This document shows, piece after piece, positions 55,457 to 64,000 of a stretch of DNA of 64,000 nt. The stretch comes from Candidatus Faecalibacterium faecigallinarum (lineage in GTDB: Bacteria; Bacillota; Clostridia; Oscillospirales; Ruminococcaceae), in assembly GCA_019119685.1 (NCBI GenBank), contig DWWN01000007.1, forward strand, positions 1 through 64,000. The letters run 5' to 3'. Below the pieces are notes generated by a model that saw only the letters and a program-made list of their open reading frames with translations, had not been told where the DNA came from and made no database searches. The translations under genes and the position numbers were made by a program. Numbering within the stretch: position 1 is the first letter of the stretch; each line of letters starts with the position of its first letter.

Positions 55457-55990
55457 TCAGATCACGCCGTTGTCGATTTTGAACGTCTCGCTGATCCAGC
55501 CCACCGCCCGGTAGAGGGGGGCGGCCAGCACCGCGCTCATGACCACGGTCAGGGGGATGTACCCCAGGTAGCGGGCCAGCATATGGCTGTAGCCGGGCAT
55601 GGCGTAGTAGAACAGAAAGTCGCCCGAGAGCACCAGCCAGACCGCCCCCGCGGTGAGGAGCGCGAAGTTGAGGGTGTTCAGTTTGAGATAGAGCTGGCTT
55701 GCCACCGACACCGCAAAGCACAGCCCCATGACGGTGAGGGCCAGCAGGCCCACCGTCCGGCCGGCGGTGTAGTCCCACATCAGGCCGCAGACGGCCCCGA
55801 ACAGCGCGCCCGAGAATTCGTCCTCCCAGACGGACACCGCCAGGGCCAGCGGCAGCAGCAGAACGGGCTTGGCCTGCCCGATGAGCAGAAAGCCCGGCGT
55901 GGTCTGCAGGACGGCGCAGGCCAGCAGCAACAACACATACAGGCCCCACTTATACAGCTGGGAACGCCTGCGTTTACGGCGCGATTCCAT
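55457..55990 (-). CDS. mreD: Rod shape-determining protein MreD
   Basis: Polytopic ~177 aa; FSGALFGAVCGLMWDYTAGRTVG; position between mreC and PBP2. Confidence 0.88.
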   Translation of the reverse strand: MESRRKRRRSQLYKWGLYVLLLLACAVLQTTPGFLLIGQAKPVLLLPLALAVSVWEDEFSGALFGAVCGLMWDYTAGRTVGLLALTVMGLCFAVSVASQLYLKLNTLNFALLTAGAVWLVLSGDFLFYYAMPGYSHMLARYLGYIPLTVVMSAVLAAPLYRAVGWISETFKIDNGVI

Positions 55991-56003
55991 ACAAGACCTG
56001 CCT

Positions 56004-56834
56004 TCAATACTCAGTGATGATGAACGCCTGTTTGACCCCCAGGACGTCCGCGTCGGGCTGGATCACCGCGACGACCGAAGTGCCGCTGGCCTCCGGCTCG
56101 ATGCTGACGATCCGCCCCACCAGGATGTCGGGCGGGTAGACTCCGCCCAGCCCGGTGGTGATGATCTCGTCCCCCACCGAGGCCATCGACTCCCGGGACA
56201 GGTCGGTAAAGACGCACTGGCCCTCAGAGGCGTAGGCCGCGTCCCCGGTGATGATGCCGTTGTCCCAGGTGCGGGAGACCACCCCCGCCGCGTTGAAGCT
56301 GGGGTGCAGGATGGTCAGCACCCGGCAGCTGGTCAGGCCGGCCTCGATGACGGTGCCCAGGAGCTGGCCCTCATCGTCGATGACGGTGTCGCCCCGCTCC
56401 ACCCCGTGGACGGTGCCCTGGTCCAGGGTGAAGCCCCCGAAGGCGTCCATGCCGTCCCGCCCGATGACAAAGGCGGAGACAAAGCTCATCTCGGGGTGGT
56501 CCTCCTGGATGCCGGCCAGGTTGCGGAAGGCCTCGTTCTCGGCTTTCAGCTGGTCGTAGTCCGCCAGCTGGCGGCGCAGCTCGGCGTTTTCTTCCCGCAG
56601 GGCCTCGTTTTCCGCCATGGTCTCGTCGATGCTGGTGTACTTGTCCCACACCGAGGACACCCCGCCGGCCACCCAGGCCGCCGCCTTCTGGAACGGGGCC
56701 GCCGCCACGCTCAGCAGCTCCTGGGGGGCTGCGGTCAGGCGGCCGTTGGCCGCGGCGTACAGCAGCAGCCCGGCAAGAAAGACCGCTATCGCGATCAGAA
56801 TCCTGAATTTCCAGGTCTCAAAAAAGTCCTTCAC
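56004..56834 (-). CDS. mreC: Rod shape-determining protein MreC
   Basis: N-terminal TM and coiled coil; GTVHGVERGDTVIDDEGQLLGTVIEAGLTSCRVLTI; GDEIITTGLGGVYPPDILVG. Confidence 0.94.
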   Translation of the reverse strand: MKDFFETWKFRILIAIAVFLAGLLLYAAANGRLTAAPQELLSVAAAPFQKAAAWVAGGVSSVWDKYTSIDETMAENEALREENAELRRQLADYDQLKAENEAFRNLAGIQEDHPEMSFVSAFVIGRDGMDAFGGFTLDQGTVHGVERGDTVIDDEGQLLGTVIEAGLTSCRVLTILHPSFNAAGVVSRTWDNGIITGDAAYASEGQCVFTDLSRESMASVGDEIITTGLGGVYPPDILVGRIVSIEPEASGTSVVAVIQPDADVLGVKQAFIITEY

Positions 56835-56970
56835 GGCCGTTCTCCTCCACTGGGTGAAAAGCACCGGGTCGAAAAAGCGCGGACAGCCGGTGCCATCCGC
56901 GCTTCTCTGCTTTCAGGTTATGCCGGCGGCGCCGGGTTATGCGCCGCCCCTCCCGGGCAGGGACCCTTCT

Positions 56971-57993
56971 TTACATGTGATCCCCGTCGGTGTCCAGCAC
57001 GTCGTGCAGCACATCCACATGGTCCAGCACGGCGCCGGCGCCGGTGGCCACGCAGTCCAGCGGGTTCTCGGCCACATGGACGTCGATGCCGGTCTCGCTC
57101 TGGATCAGCTTATCCAGCCCGCGCAGCAGAGCGCCGCCGCCGGTCAGGGTGATGCCGCGGTCGATGATGTCGGCGCTCAGTTCGGGCGGGGTGCGCTCCA
57201 GCGTCTCCTTGATGGCGTCGGTGATCTTGACCAGACACTCCAGCAGGGCCTCGCGCACATCCTCCGAGTGGACCACGATGTTCTTGGGCAGGCCGTCCAC
57301 CAGGTTGCGGCCCTTGATCTCCATGGTCATCTCTTCTTCCAGCTTGTAGGCCGAACCGATGTCGATCTTGATCTGCTCGGCGGTGCGCTCTCCGATCAGG
57401 AGGTTATACTTGCGCTTGATGAAAGCGATGATGGCCTGGTCGAACATATCGCCGGCCATGCGGACGCTGCGGGACGCCACGATGCCGCCCAGCGAGATGA
57501 CGGCGATCTCGGCGGTGCCGCCGCCGATGTCCACGATCATGCTGCCGGTGGGCTCGCTGATGGGCAGGCCCGCGCCGATGGCGGCGGCCATGGGCTCCTC
57601 GATCACCGACACCTGGCGGGCGCCGGCCTTGAGGGTCGCCTCACGGACGGCCCGGCGCTCCACCTCGGTGACGCCCGAAGGAATGCAGATGACCACCCGG
57701 GGCCGGGCGAACAGGCTGTTGCCGCAGGCCTTTTTCAAAAAGTTCTCCAGCATATTGGCGGTGATGTCAAAATCGGCGATGACGCCGTCCTTCAGGGGAC
57801 GGACCGCCACGATGCTGCCGGGGGTGCGGCCGATGACGGCCTTAGCCTCCGCGCCCACGCAGCGGACTTCATCGTTGCGGGTGTCCACCGCCACCACCGA
57901 CGGCTCCCGCATGATGATGCCCTTGCCCTTCATGTACACCAGGGTATTGGCGGTACCCAGGTCGATCCCGATATCTTTTGACAGAAAACTCAT
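56971..57993 (-). CDS. mreB: Rod shape-determining protein MreB (paralog 2, in mre cluster)
   Basis: DIGIDLGTANTLVYMKGKGIIMREPSVVAVD; MIVDIGGGTAEIAVISLGG; GITLTGGGALLRGLDKL. Confidence 0.97.
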   Translation of the reverse strand: MSFLSKDIGIDLGTANTLVYMKGKGIIMREPSVVAVDTRNDEVRCVGAEAKAVIGRTPGSIVAVRPLKDGVIADFDITANMLENFLKKACGNSLFARPRVVICIPSGVTEVERRAVREATLKAGARQVSVIEEPMAAAIGAGLPISEPTGSMIVDIGGGTAEIAVISLGGIVASRSVRMAGDMFDQAIIAFIKRKYNLLIGERTAEQIKIDIGSAYKLEEEMTMEIKGRNLVDGLPKNIVVHSEDVREALLECLVKITDAIKETLERTPPELSADIIDRGITLTGGGALLRGLDKLIQSETGIDVHVAENPLDCVATGAGAVLDHVDVLHDVLDTDGDHM

Positions 57994-58159
57994 AGCGCAG
58001 CTTACTCCTTTACTCTCCAGTAGCCTCTAACCACACCGCGCAGGCCGGGGGTCCTGCCCTGCCTGCCGTTATCCATGCGTCAAAGAGGGGCGCTCCCCTC
58101 TGTGAAATCTCTTTTACAGGCCGCCCGCACCCTGCCGGGCGCAGGCCAGTCCTCCCATT

Positions 58160-58188
58160 ATTATAGTCACAAAGCGCCCTTTTCACAA
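58160..58188 (-). promoter_or_regulatory. Candidate promoter of mreB operon
   Basis: TTGTGA-N17-TATAAT on minus strand. Confidence 0.6.
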
Positions 58189-58214
58189 GTGCTTTAACGA
58201 TTTTTTCCGTTTTT

Positions 58215-58781
58215 TCATCTTTTCTCAAGGTTGAAGCGGTCCAGCAGCCGGGCGGTGCGGCTGACCGGCAGCCCCATGATGGTGTAATAGTCCCCTTCCA
58301 GCCGGTCCAGCCAGAGGGCCGCGCGGCCCTGGATGGCGTAGGCCCCGGCCTTGTCGAAGGGCTCGCCGCTGGCGATGCAGCGTTCCAGCTCCGCCTCCGG
58401 GATGGGGAAAAAGGTCACTTTGCAGGTGTCCACAAAGCTCTCGGTGCGCGCGCCGTCCGACACGCACACCCCGGTGTGGACCTGGTGGGTCCGGCCCGAA
58501 AGGGCCCGGAGCATCCGCCGGGCGTCGTCGGCGTCTTTGGGCTTGCCGAACACCTCGCCGTCCAGCTCCACCACCGTGTCGCTGCCCACCACCACGCAGT
58601 CGGGATGGCTGGCGGCCACCGCCAGGCACTTGCCCCGGGCCAGCGCTCCGGCCAGGGCGGCGGGGGTGGGCGCCCGGACCGCGCGCTCGTCAAATTCGCT
58701 CGCGCACACCGCAAACTCCCGGGTGTACAAACGGAGCAGTTCTTGGCGGCGGGGGCTGCCCGATGCCAGGATCAGTTTCAT
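58215..58781 (-). CDS. maf: Maf family nucleotide pyrophosphatase
   Basis: KLILASGSPRRQELLRLY; VVGSDTVVELDGEVFGKPKD; RMLRALSGRTHQVHTGVC; KAGAYAIQG. Confidence 0.97.
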   Translation of the reverse strand: MKLILASGSPRRQELLRLYTREFAVCASEFDERAVRAPTPAALAGALARGKCLAVAASHPDCVVVGSDTVVELDGEVFGKPKDADDARRMLRALSGRTHQVHTGVCVSDGARTESFVDTCKVTFFPIPEAELERCIASGEPFDKAGAYAIQGRAALWLDRLEGDYYTIMGLPVSRTARLLDRFNLEKR

Positions 58782-58797
58782 CTGCCGCGCCTCCCCC

Positions 58798-59244
58798 TCA
58801 CTTGCCGGTGGAGCCGAAGCCCCCTTCGCCCCGGGCGGTATCGCTCAGGGCACCCACAGGGACAAAGGCCGCCGTGCACACCGGCGCGATGCACAGCTGT
58901 GCCACCCGCTCGCCGGGCTGGATGGTGTAGGGCTCCGCGCCCAGGTTGACCATGGGCACCCGGAGCTCGCCCCGGTAATCGCTGTCGATGACGCCCACCC
59001 CGTTGGCCATGCACAGGCCGTGCTTGATGGACAGGCCGCTACGGGCGTAGACCAGGGCCACCGTGCCCGCGTCGGGCAGCTCGATGGCTAGGCCGGTGGG
59101 GACCAGAGCCCGCTCCATGGGGGCCAGGGTCAGGGGAGCGTCCAGCACGGCGCACAGGTCGGCGGCGGCCGCCCCGGCGGTGGCGTAGGCGGGCACATGG
59201 GCCCGCGCGTCCAATACTTTATATTTTACAGTGACTTGCTGCAT
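58798..59244 (-). CDS. dut: dUTP diphosphatase
   Basis: YARSGLSIKHGL; GVIDSDYRGELRVPMVNLG; GERVAQLCIAPV; RGEGGFGSTGK. Confidence 0.97.
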   Translation of the reverse strand: MQQVTVKYKVLDARAHVPAYATAGAAAADLCAVLDAPLTLAPMERALVPTGLAIELPDAGTVALVYARSGLSIKHGLCMANGVGVIDSDYRGELRVPMVNLGAEPYTIQPGERVAQLCIAPVCTAAFVPVGALSDTARGEGGFGSTGK

Positions 59245-59286
59245 GATAGCACATTCCTTTTCTGTTCGTTTCGTTGGATGGCGGGC

Positions 59287-61356
59287 TCAGTTGGTACCTT
59301 TATAATAGAGCCCCCGGGTGAAGTCCCCGTCGAAGGGTTCGCCCCGGGCGATCCGGCCCAGGACGGCAGCAACTTCCTCCCGGCTTTCCAGGGTGAAGTA
59401 GGCCACGCCGTAGTCCACCGGCAGGGCGCCGGGCTTGTCGGCCATGTAGAGGGGCACCGGGTTGTAAATGGTGCGCACCCCTCCCCCGCACCGCACCGGG
59501 AACTTTTTGGCCTTGCGGTCGGTGAGGACGCCCTCCCGGCTGCAGTGGGCGCAGTCGTGGACGTTGTGCAGGGGGCAGGCGCGGGTCAGCATCAGGGGCA
59601 TATGGCCGTAGATCAGCGCGCCGGTGGGGACCGGGCGTCCCTCCCGGACGGGGGCGATGAACGCCATCTCGCCGGCCTGCACCTCGGGCAGGACCAGCAT
59701 GGCCGACAGCCCCAGGTCCGCATAGACCTGCGCCGCCAGGGGGTTGGTCAGGTTAAGGCCGATGCCGCCGGTGAGGGTCAGCCCCCGGCCCATGCGCAGA
59801 TGGGCGATGTTGTTGGCCTCGAAGCCGGCAAAGCCCTGCCCGCGGGCGGCTTCCAGCCGGCGGAGGGTGTCCGCCTCCATCCCGCCGAACATAGCCCGGG
59901 GCAGCTCCAAGATGGTCTTGGCGCGGTACGCCTCCGGGACCTTTTCCGCCTCCGCCAAGGGCAGGATCAGCTTTTCCACCCCGTCCAGGGCTTCGGCGGG
60001 CGTCTGCGCCCACGTTTCAAACCGGGCCCAGAGGGCAGGCCGGGCCGGCGCAGCGCGGCGGGCCAGGGCCGGCATCTCGACCAGCTGGACCGGCCAGGGG
60101 TACAGCACCTCCCGCTTTTGCAGCAGGGCGTCCAGCGCCTGCCGGCGCAGCTCGTTGACGGCGCTGCCCGGCAGATACCACGGGCCGCCCTCCATCTGGA
60201 TCTCGATCTCCCCGGCGGTGAAGGGGGTGCCCCCCGTCTTGGCCAGGCTGCGGCGCAGCGCCTCGGCGGGGTCGGTGCGGGCGGACTGGGGCTCGGTCTC
60301 GCCATAGACGATGGCCCGGCTGCCCTCCCGGTCGGCGGCGGTCAGCTTTTCGCCGCCCTCCTCCACTTCCAGCTTGAAGTCCACCGGCACGCGGGGCCGC
60401 TCCCGCCGGTACAGCTCCCGCAGGGCGGGCAGGGCGCGGCGGGTTTCGGCGGCGTCGGCCTCGCTGCGGGTGCCGAACATGGTGCCGTCGATCTTTCCGT
60501 CCAGATAGCCCGAGGTGAAGCCCGACCGGCTGAAGGCGCTCTGCAGCACCCCGCGGTCGTAGGCGCGGCTCTCCCGGCCGGCCAGGCAGGCGTCCACCGC
60601 CGCCGCCACATATTCGGGGGTGCGCAGCCGGCCTTCGATCTTGGCCGAGGCCACCCCGATGGCCTGGAGCTTGTCCAGCTGGTCGATGACCGAGTTGTCC
60701 TTGAGGGACAGGTGGTGGGCCCGTCCGGGCCGGCCCTCGGGCAGGGGGTTGGCGTCAAACGGCAGGCGGCAGGGCCCCGCGCAGGAGCCGCGGTTGCCGC
60801 TGCGCCCGCCCAGAAAGGCCGACATATAGCACTGGCCGCTCATGCTCATGCACAAAGCCCCGTGCACAAAGCATTCCGTCTCGATGCCGCAGCCTTTGGT
60901 GATCCGCTCGATCTCGGCGAGGCTCAGCTCCCGCGCCAGGATCACCCGGCTGAAGCCCAGCTCCGCCATTTCCAGCGCGCCCTCCAGCGTATGGACGCTC
61001 ATTTGGGTGGAGGCGTGGCGGGGCAGCCCGGGCGCGATGCGGCGGCACAGGTCGGCCACCGCCATGTCCTGGCAGATGACTGCGTCGGCCCCGCTGGCCG
61101 CCACCGCGCGCACCGCAGCGGCGAGGTTTTCCAGCTCGCCCGCATAGACGGTGGTGTTCATGGCCACATGGACCCTGACCCCCCGCCCATGACAAAAGCG
61201 GACCGCCTGACAGAGGCTGGCCGCGTCAAAATTGCCTGCGCCGCTGCGGGCGTTGAAGCCCGCAAAGCCCAGATATACCGCATCTGCGCCGCTGTACACC
61301 GCCGCGCGGAGCATTTCTTCACTGCCCACCGGGGCAAGGATCTCGATCTGTGCCAT
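59287..61356 (-). CDS. U32 family peptidase, long form with C-terminal extension
   Basis: EILAPVGSEEMLRAAVYSGADAVYLGF; ETECFVHGALCMSMSGQCYMSAFLGGRSGNRGSCAGPCRLPF. Confidence 0.94.
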   Translation of the reverse strand: MAQIEILAPVGSEEMLRAAVYSGADAVYLGFAGFNARSGAGNFDAASLCQAVRFCHGRGVRVHVAMNTTVYAGELENLAAAVRAVAASGADAVICQDMAVADLCRRIAPGLPRHASTQMSVHTLEGALEMAELGFSRVILARELSLAEIERITKGCGIETECFVHGALCMSMSGQCYMSAFLGGRSGNRGSCAGPCRLPFDANPLPEGRPGRAHHLSLKDNSVIDQLDKLQAIGVASAKIEGRLRTPEYVAAAVDACLAGRESRAYDRGVLQSAFSRSGFTSGYLDGKIDGTMFGTRSEADAAETRRALPALRELYRRERPRVPVDFKLEVEEGGEKLTAADREGSRAIVYGETEPQSARTDPAEALRRSLAKTGGTPFTAGEIEIQMEGGPWYLPGSAVNELRRQALDALLQKREVLYPWPVQLVEMPALARRAAPARPALWARFETWAQTPAEALDGVEKLILPLAEAEKVPEAYRAKTILELPRAMFGGMEADTLRRLEAARGQGFAGFEANNIAHLRMGRGLTLTGGIGLNLTNPLAAQVYADLGLSAMLVLPEVQAGEMAFIAPVREGRPVPTGALIYGHMPLMLTRACPLHNVHDCAHCSREGVLTDRKAKKFPVRCGGGVRTIYNPVPLYMADKPGALPVDYGVAYFTLESREEVAAVLGRIARGEPFDGDFTRGLYYKGTN

Positions 61357-61383
61357 GGATTCTCCCTTGATAGAGGCCCCGCG

Positions 61384-61803
61384 TCAGCCGTTGCCGGCGT
61401 CGGGGGCCTGCTGCTCCTTGTCTTTTTCCTTTTCTTTCTCTTTTTCCTGATGGCGGCGCAGCCGGTCCAGCTGGTCCCGCAGGGCCGCGGCTTCCCGGCG
61501 CAGCGCCTCGTTCTCGGCCCGCAGCTTGTCCTCGGCAGTGCGGGCCCGGGCCGCGTCGGCAATGTAGTCCTGGATCTGGCTGCGCATATTCTCGGCGCTG
61601 CCGGTGCTTTTCTGGTACTCGTCCAGATAGTCCATGGCGCAGAACACCGCCGCCTTGGTCACGGGCAGGCTGGGGTTTGCTTCCATCAGCTTGGTGATGT
61701 CCCGGTCCAGCTTGTCGGCCAGAGAGGTGATGTATTTTTCCGAATCCGTCGTGGCGAAGGCATACTGCGCCCCCGCGATGTTCACCCGCACTTTGTTTAC
61801 CAT
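61384..61803 (-). CDS. zapA: Cell division protein ZapA
   Basis: VRVNIAGAQYAFATTDSEKYITSLADKLDRDITKLM; C-terminal coiled coil with EKEKEKEKDKE. Confidence 0.88.
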   Translation of the reverse strand: MVNKVRVNIAGAQYAFATTDSEKYITSLADKLDRDITKLMEANPSLPVTKAAVFCAMDYLDEYQKSTGSAENMRSQIQDYIADAARARTAEDKLRAENEALRREAAALRDQLDRLRRHQEKEKEKEKDKEQQAPDAGNG

Positions 61804-62052
61804 AGCAGCCTCACTTTCCGGCCCGCGCCCGCCCGCTTGTCTATACAAGCCGAGGACGCAGGAGTTTCTCCTGCCATTACTCCCCGAATTTCCCTCCCAG
61901 AGAGGGCGCCGCGGGGCCGCAGGCCCAAACTTGTTTGACCCTATTATAATATAATTGGGCCCCGAGAGAAAGAGCAAATTGAAAATTTCTGTATTTTCAG
62001 CACAAAGTTGAGCCCGAAAATATAGAGGATACGGAAAAAATCCGAGTTTTCC

Positions 62053-62081
62053 TTGCATTCGCCCTGGGAAGCGATTATAAT
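62053..62081 (+). promoter_or_regulatory. Predicted promoter of glycogen phosphorylase gene
   Basis: TTGCAT-N17-TATAAT. Confidence 0.7.
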
Positions 62082-62234
62082 AAAGGCGTTGTGTTATGAA
62101 CGCGGGCGCGGCGCGCGGAATTACCGCCCCATTTCCGCTGTTCTTTACTAGGGTGTGCAGCCGGTCGAGGGCGCAAAACCGCCCCTTATCCACTGCGCCT
62201 GCTGCGGTCCCCATATTGACAGGAGATTACACGT

Positions 62235-64000
62235 ATGACGACGAAAGAATTCTCTACCCTTCTGCAGAACAAGCTGACCAGCGAGTACGGCGTGGATCTG
62301 TCGGTTGCTTCCAACCAGCAGATCTACCGCGCCCTGGCCCTGATCTGCCGGCAGATGATGAGCGACAACTATAAAAAGTTCCAGTCCAAGGTCATCGGCA
62401 CCGGCTCCAAGCAGGTCTACTACCTGTGCATGGAGTTTTTGATGGGCCGCAGCCTGAAGGTCAGCCTGCTGAACCTGGGCCTGGACCAGGTGTGCAAGGC
62501 CGCCCTGGCCGCCGCCGACATCAACGTGGACACCATTTATGAAGAAGAACCCGACGCCGGCCTGGGCAACGGCGGCCTGGGCCGTCTGGCTGCCTGCTAC
62601 CTGGACGGCATGGCCACCACCTGCATCGGCGGCACCGGCTACTCCATCCTGTACGAGTACGGTATTTTCAAGCAGAAGATCGTGGACGGCTGGCAGCAGG
62701 AGCGGGCCGACAACTGGCTGCCCGGCGGCCAGGTCTGGCTCAAGAGCCACCCCGAGCAGGCCATCGAGGTCCGCTTCGACGGTGAGATCCGCGAGAACTG
62801 GGACCACGGCTTCCACTATGTGCAGCACCTGAACTACAACAGCGTCATGGCAGTGCCCTCCGATATGTACGTGCAGGGCTACGACGGCCCCGGCGTGGCC
62901 AAGCTGCGCCTGTGGCAGGCCAAGGCCCCCGACTTTGATATGTCCAGCTTCTCGCTGGGCAACTACAGCACCGCCATGAGCAAGAGCGCTTCGGCCGAGC
63001 TGATCTCCAAGGTCCTGTACCCCAACGATAACCACGTGGAGGGCAAGATCCTCCGCCTGCGCCAGCAGTATTTCCTGTCCGCCGCTTCCGTCGGCGACAT
63101 CGTCCAGAACCACCTGTCCACCTACGGTACCCTCGAGAACCTGGCTGACAAGGTGGCCATCCAGCTGAACGACACCCACCCCACCCTGGCCATCCCCGAG
63201 ATGATGCGCATCCTGCTGGATGAGTGCGGCTTTGACTGGGACAAGAGCTTCGAGATCTGCCAGAAGGTCTTCTCCTACACCAACCACACCGTCATGGCCG
63301 AGGCCCTGGAGAAGTGGAACGTGGACATCTTCAAGATGACCCTGCCCCGCATTTACCAGATCGTGGCCGAGATGGACCGCCGCTGCCGCATCGAGCTGAA
63401 CAAGGCGTTCCCCGGCGACAAGGGCAAGATCGACTATATGGCCCTGATCGGCGACAACCAGGTCCGCATGGCCAACATCTGCGCTTACACCGCCAACAGC
63501 ATCAACGGCGTGTCCAAGCTGCACAGCGAGATCATCAAGCAGAGCGTCTTCCACGACTACTATCTGTATAAGCCCGCTGCCTTCAAGAACGTGACCAACG
63601 GCATCGCTTACCGCCGCTGGCTGCTGGGCGCCAACCCCGGCCTGTGCAAGCTGCTGGACGACACCATCGGCACCGAGTACAAGCACGATGCTTCGGCCCT
63701 GTCCAAGCTGAACGCCTACGCCGGCGACCGCACCGTCCTGAACGAGCTGAACCGCATCAAGCTGGCCAACAAGACCGAGTTCGCCAACTACCTGTCCAAG
63801 AGCACCGGCCAGGTCATCGACCCCAACTCCATCTTTGACTGCCAGGTCAAGCGGATGCACGAGTACAAGCGCCAGCACCTGAACGCCCTGAACATCGCCG
63901 CCCAGTACCTGTACCTGAAGGCCAACCCCAACGCCGACTTCATCCCCAAGACCTATATCTTCGGCGCCAAGGCTGCCCCCGGCTACTATATGGCCAAGCA
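62235..64000 (+). CDS. glgP: Glycogen/maltodextrin phosphorylase (3' end truncated by window end)
   Basis: Read directly: MTTKEFSTLLQNKLTSEYGVDL...YYLCMEFLMGRSLKVSLLNLGL...DAGLGNGGLGRLAACYLDGMAT...LNDTHPTLAIPEMMRIL...VKRMHEYKRQHLN; ORF track omits it because no stop is in the window. Confidence 0.97.
   Translation, partial: MTTKEFSTLLQNKLTSEYGVDLSVASNQQIYRALALICRQMMSDNYKKFQSKVIGTGSKQVYYLCMEFLMGRSLKVSLLNLGLDQVCKAALAAADINVDTIYEEEPDAGLGNGGLGRLAACYLDGMATTCIGGTGYSILYEYGIFKQKIVDGWQQERADNWLPGGQVWLKSHPEQAIEVRFDGEIRENWDHGFHYVQHLNYNSVMAVPSDMYVQGYDGPGVAKLRLWQAKAPDFDMSSFSLGNYSTAMSKSASAELISKVLYPNDNHVEGKILRLRQQYFLSAASVGDIVQNHLSTYGTLENLADKVAIQLNDTHPTLAIPEMMRILLDECGFDWDKSFEICQKVFSYTNHTVMAEALEKWNVDIFKMTLPRIYQIVAEMDRRCRIELNKAFPGDKGKIDYMALIGDNQVRMANICAYTANSINGVSKLHSEIIKQSVFHDYYLYKPAAFKNVTNGIAYRRWLLGANPGLCKLLDDTIGTEYKHDASALSKLNAYAGDRTVLNELNRIKLANKTEFANYLSKSTGQVIDPNSIFDCQVKRMHEYKRQHLNALNIAAQYLYLKANPNADFIPKTYIFGAKAAPGYYMAK

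Noticed and set aside
59197-61938. 913-aa plus-strand ORF opposite the long U32 peptidase and zapA
   Set aside because: Shadow ORF; U32 and ZapA on the minus strand have clear family signatures.
62148-63878. 576-aa minus-strand ORF
   Set aside because: Antisense shadow of glycogen phosphorylase.
1-64000. CRISPR array, prophage, insertion sequence, rRNA or tRNA cluster
   Set aside because: No regularly spaced repeats, transposase/integrase/phage structural genes, or canonical RNA gene sequences were recognized on either strand.

Overview
This 64 kb window is high-GC, gene-dense DNA from a Firmicutes/Clostridia chromosome. The gene content looks like the Oscillospiraceae/Faecalibacterium-Gemmiger type, but that taxonomic call is inference. 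I support about 54 CDSs, mostly housekeeping: galK(partial)-galT-cutC, mltG, thyX-tmk, pcrA, an mreB paralog, recD2, MATE, cls, degV, a flavodiiron protein, rmuC, three tandem secreted esterases, htpG, trmH, tilS-hpt-ftsH, dnaB, rplI, glf, gdpP, rnj, rnhA-mnmA, mgsA, mreBCD-pbp2, maf, dut, two U32 peptidases, zapA and glgP (partial). I saw no rRNA, tRNA, CRISPR array, prophage or IS element. The strongest candidate system is a compact type I toxin-antitoxin-like locus at about 29.74-30.13 kb. It has a 27-aa holin-like membrane peptide, a candidate promoter, a sequestered Shine-Dalgarno, a convergent TTGACA-N17-TATACT antisense promoter with its own terminator (about 100-nt RNA), and two-part 5'-UTR/3'-UTR complementarity. 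Other points of interest are a promoter embedded in a perfect 15-bp inverted repeat (33.76 kb), a perfect CIRCE upstream of htpG, a 38-bp palindrome in the MATE leader, two apparently leaderless genes, a membrane-tethered Swt1/HEPN-like protein beside a zinc-ribbon membrane protein downstream of ftsH, and a glf/DUF3795 insertion splitting the usual gdpP-rplI-dnaB order. Very long ORFs opposite real genes are GC-driven shadows and were rejected. No searches were run; all family calls come from motif recognition.
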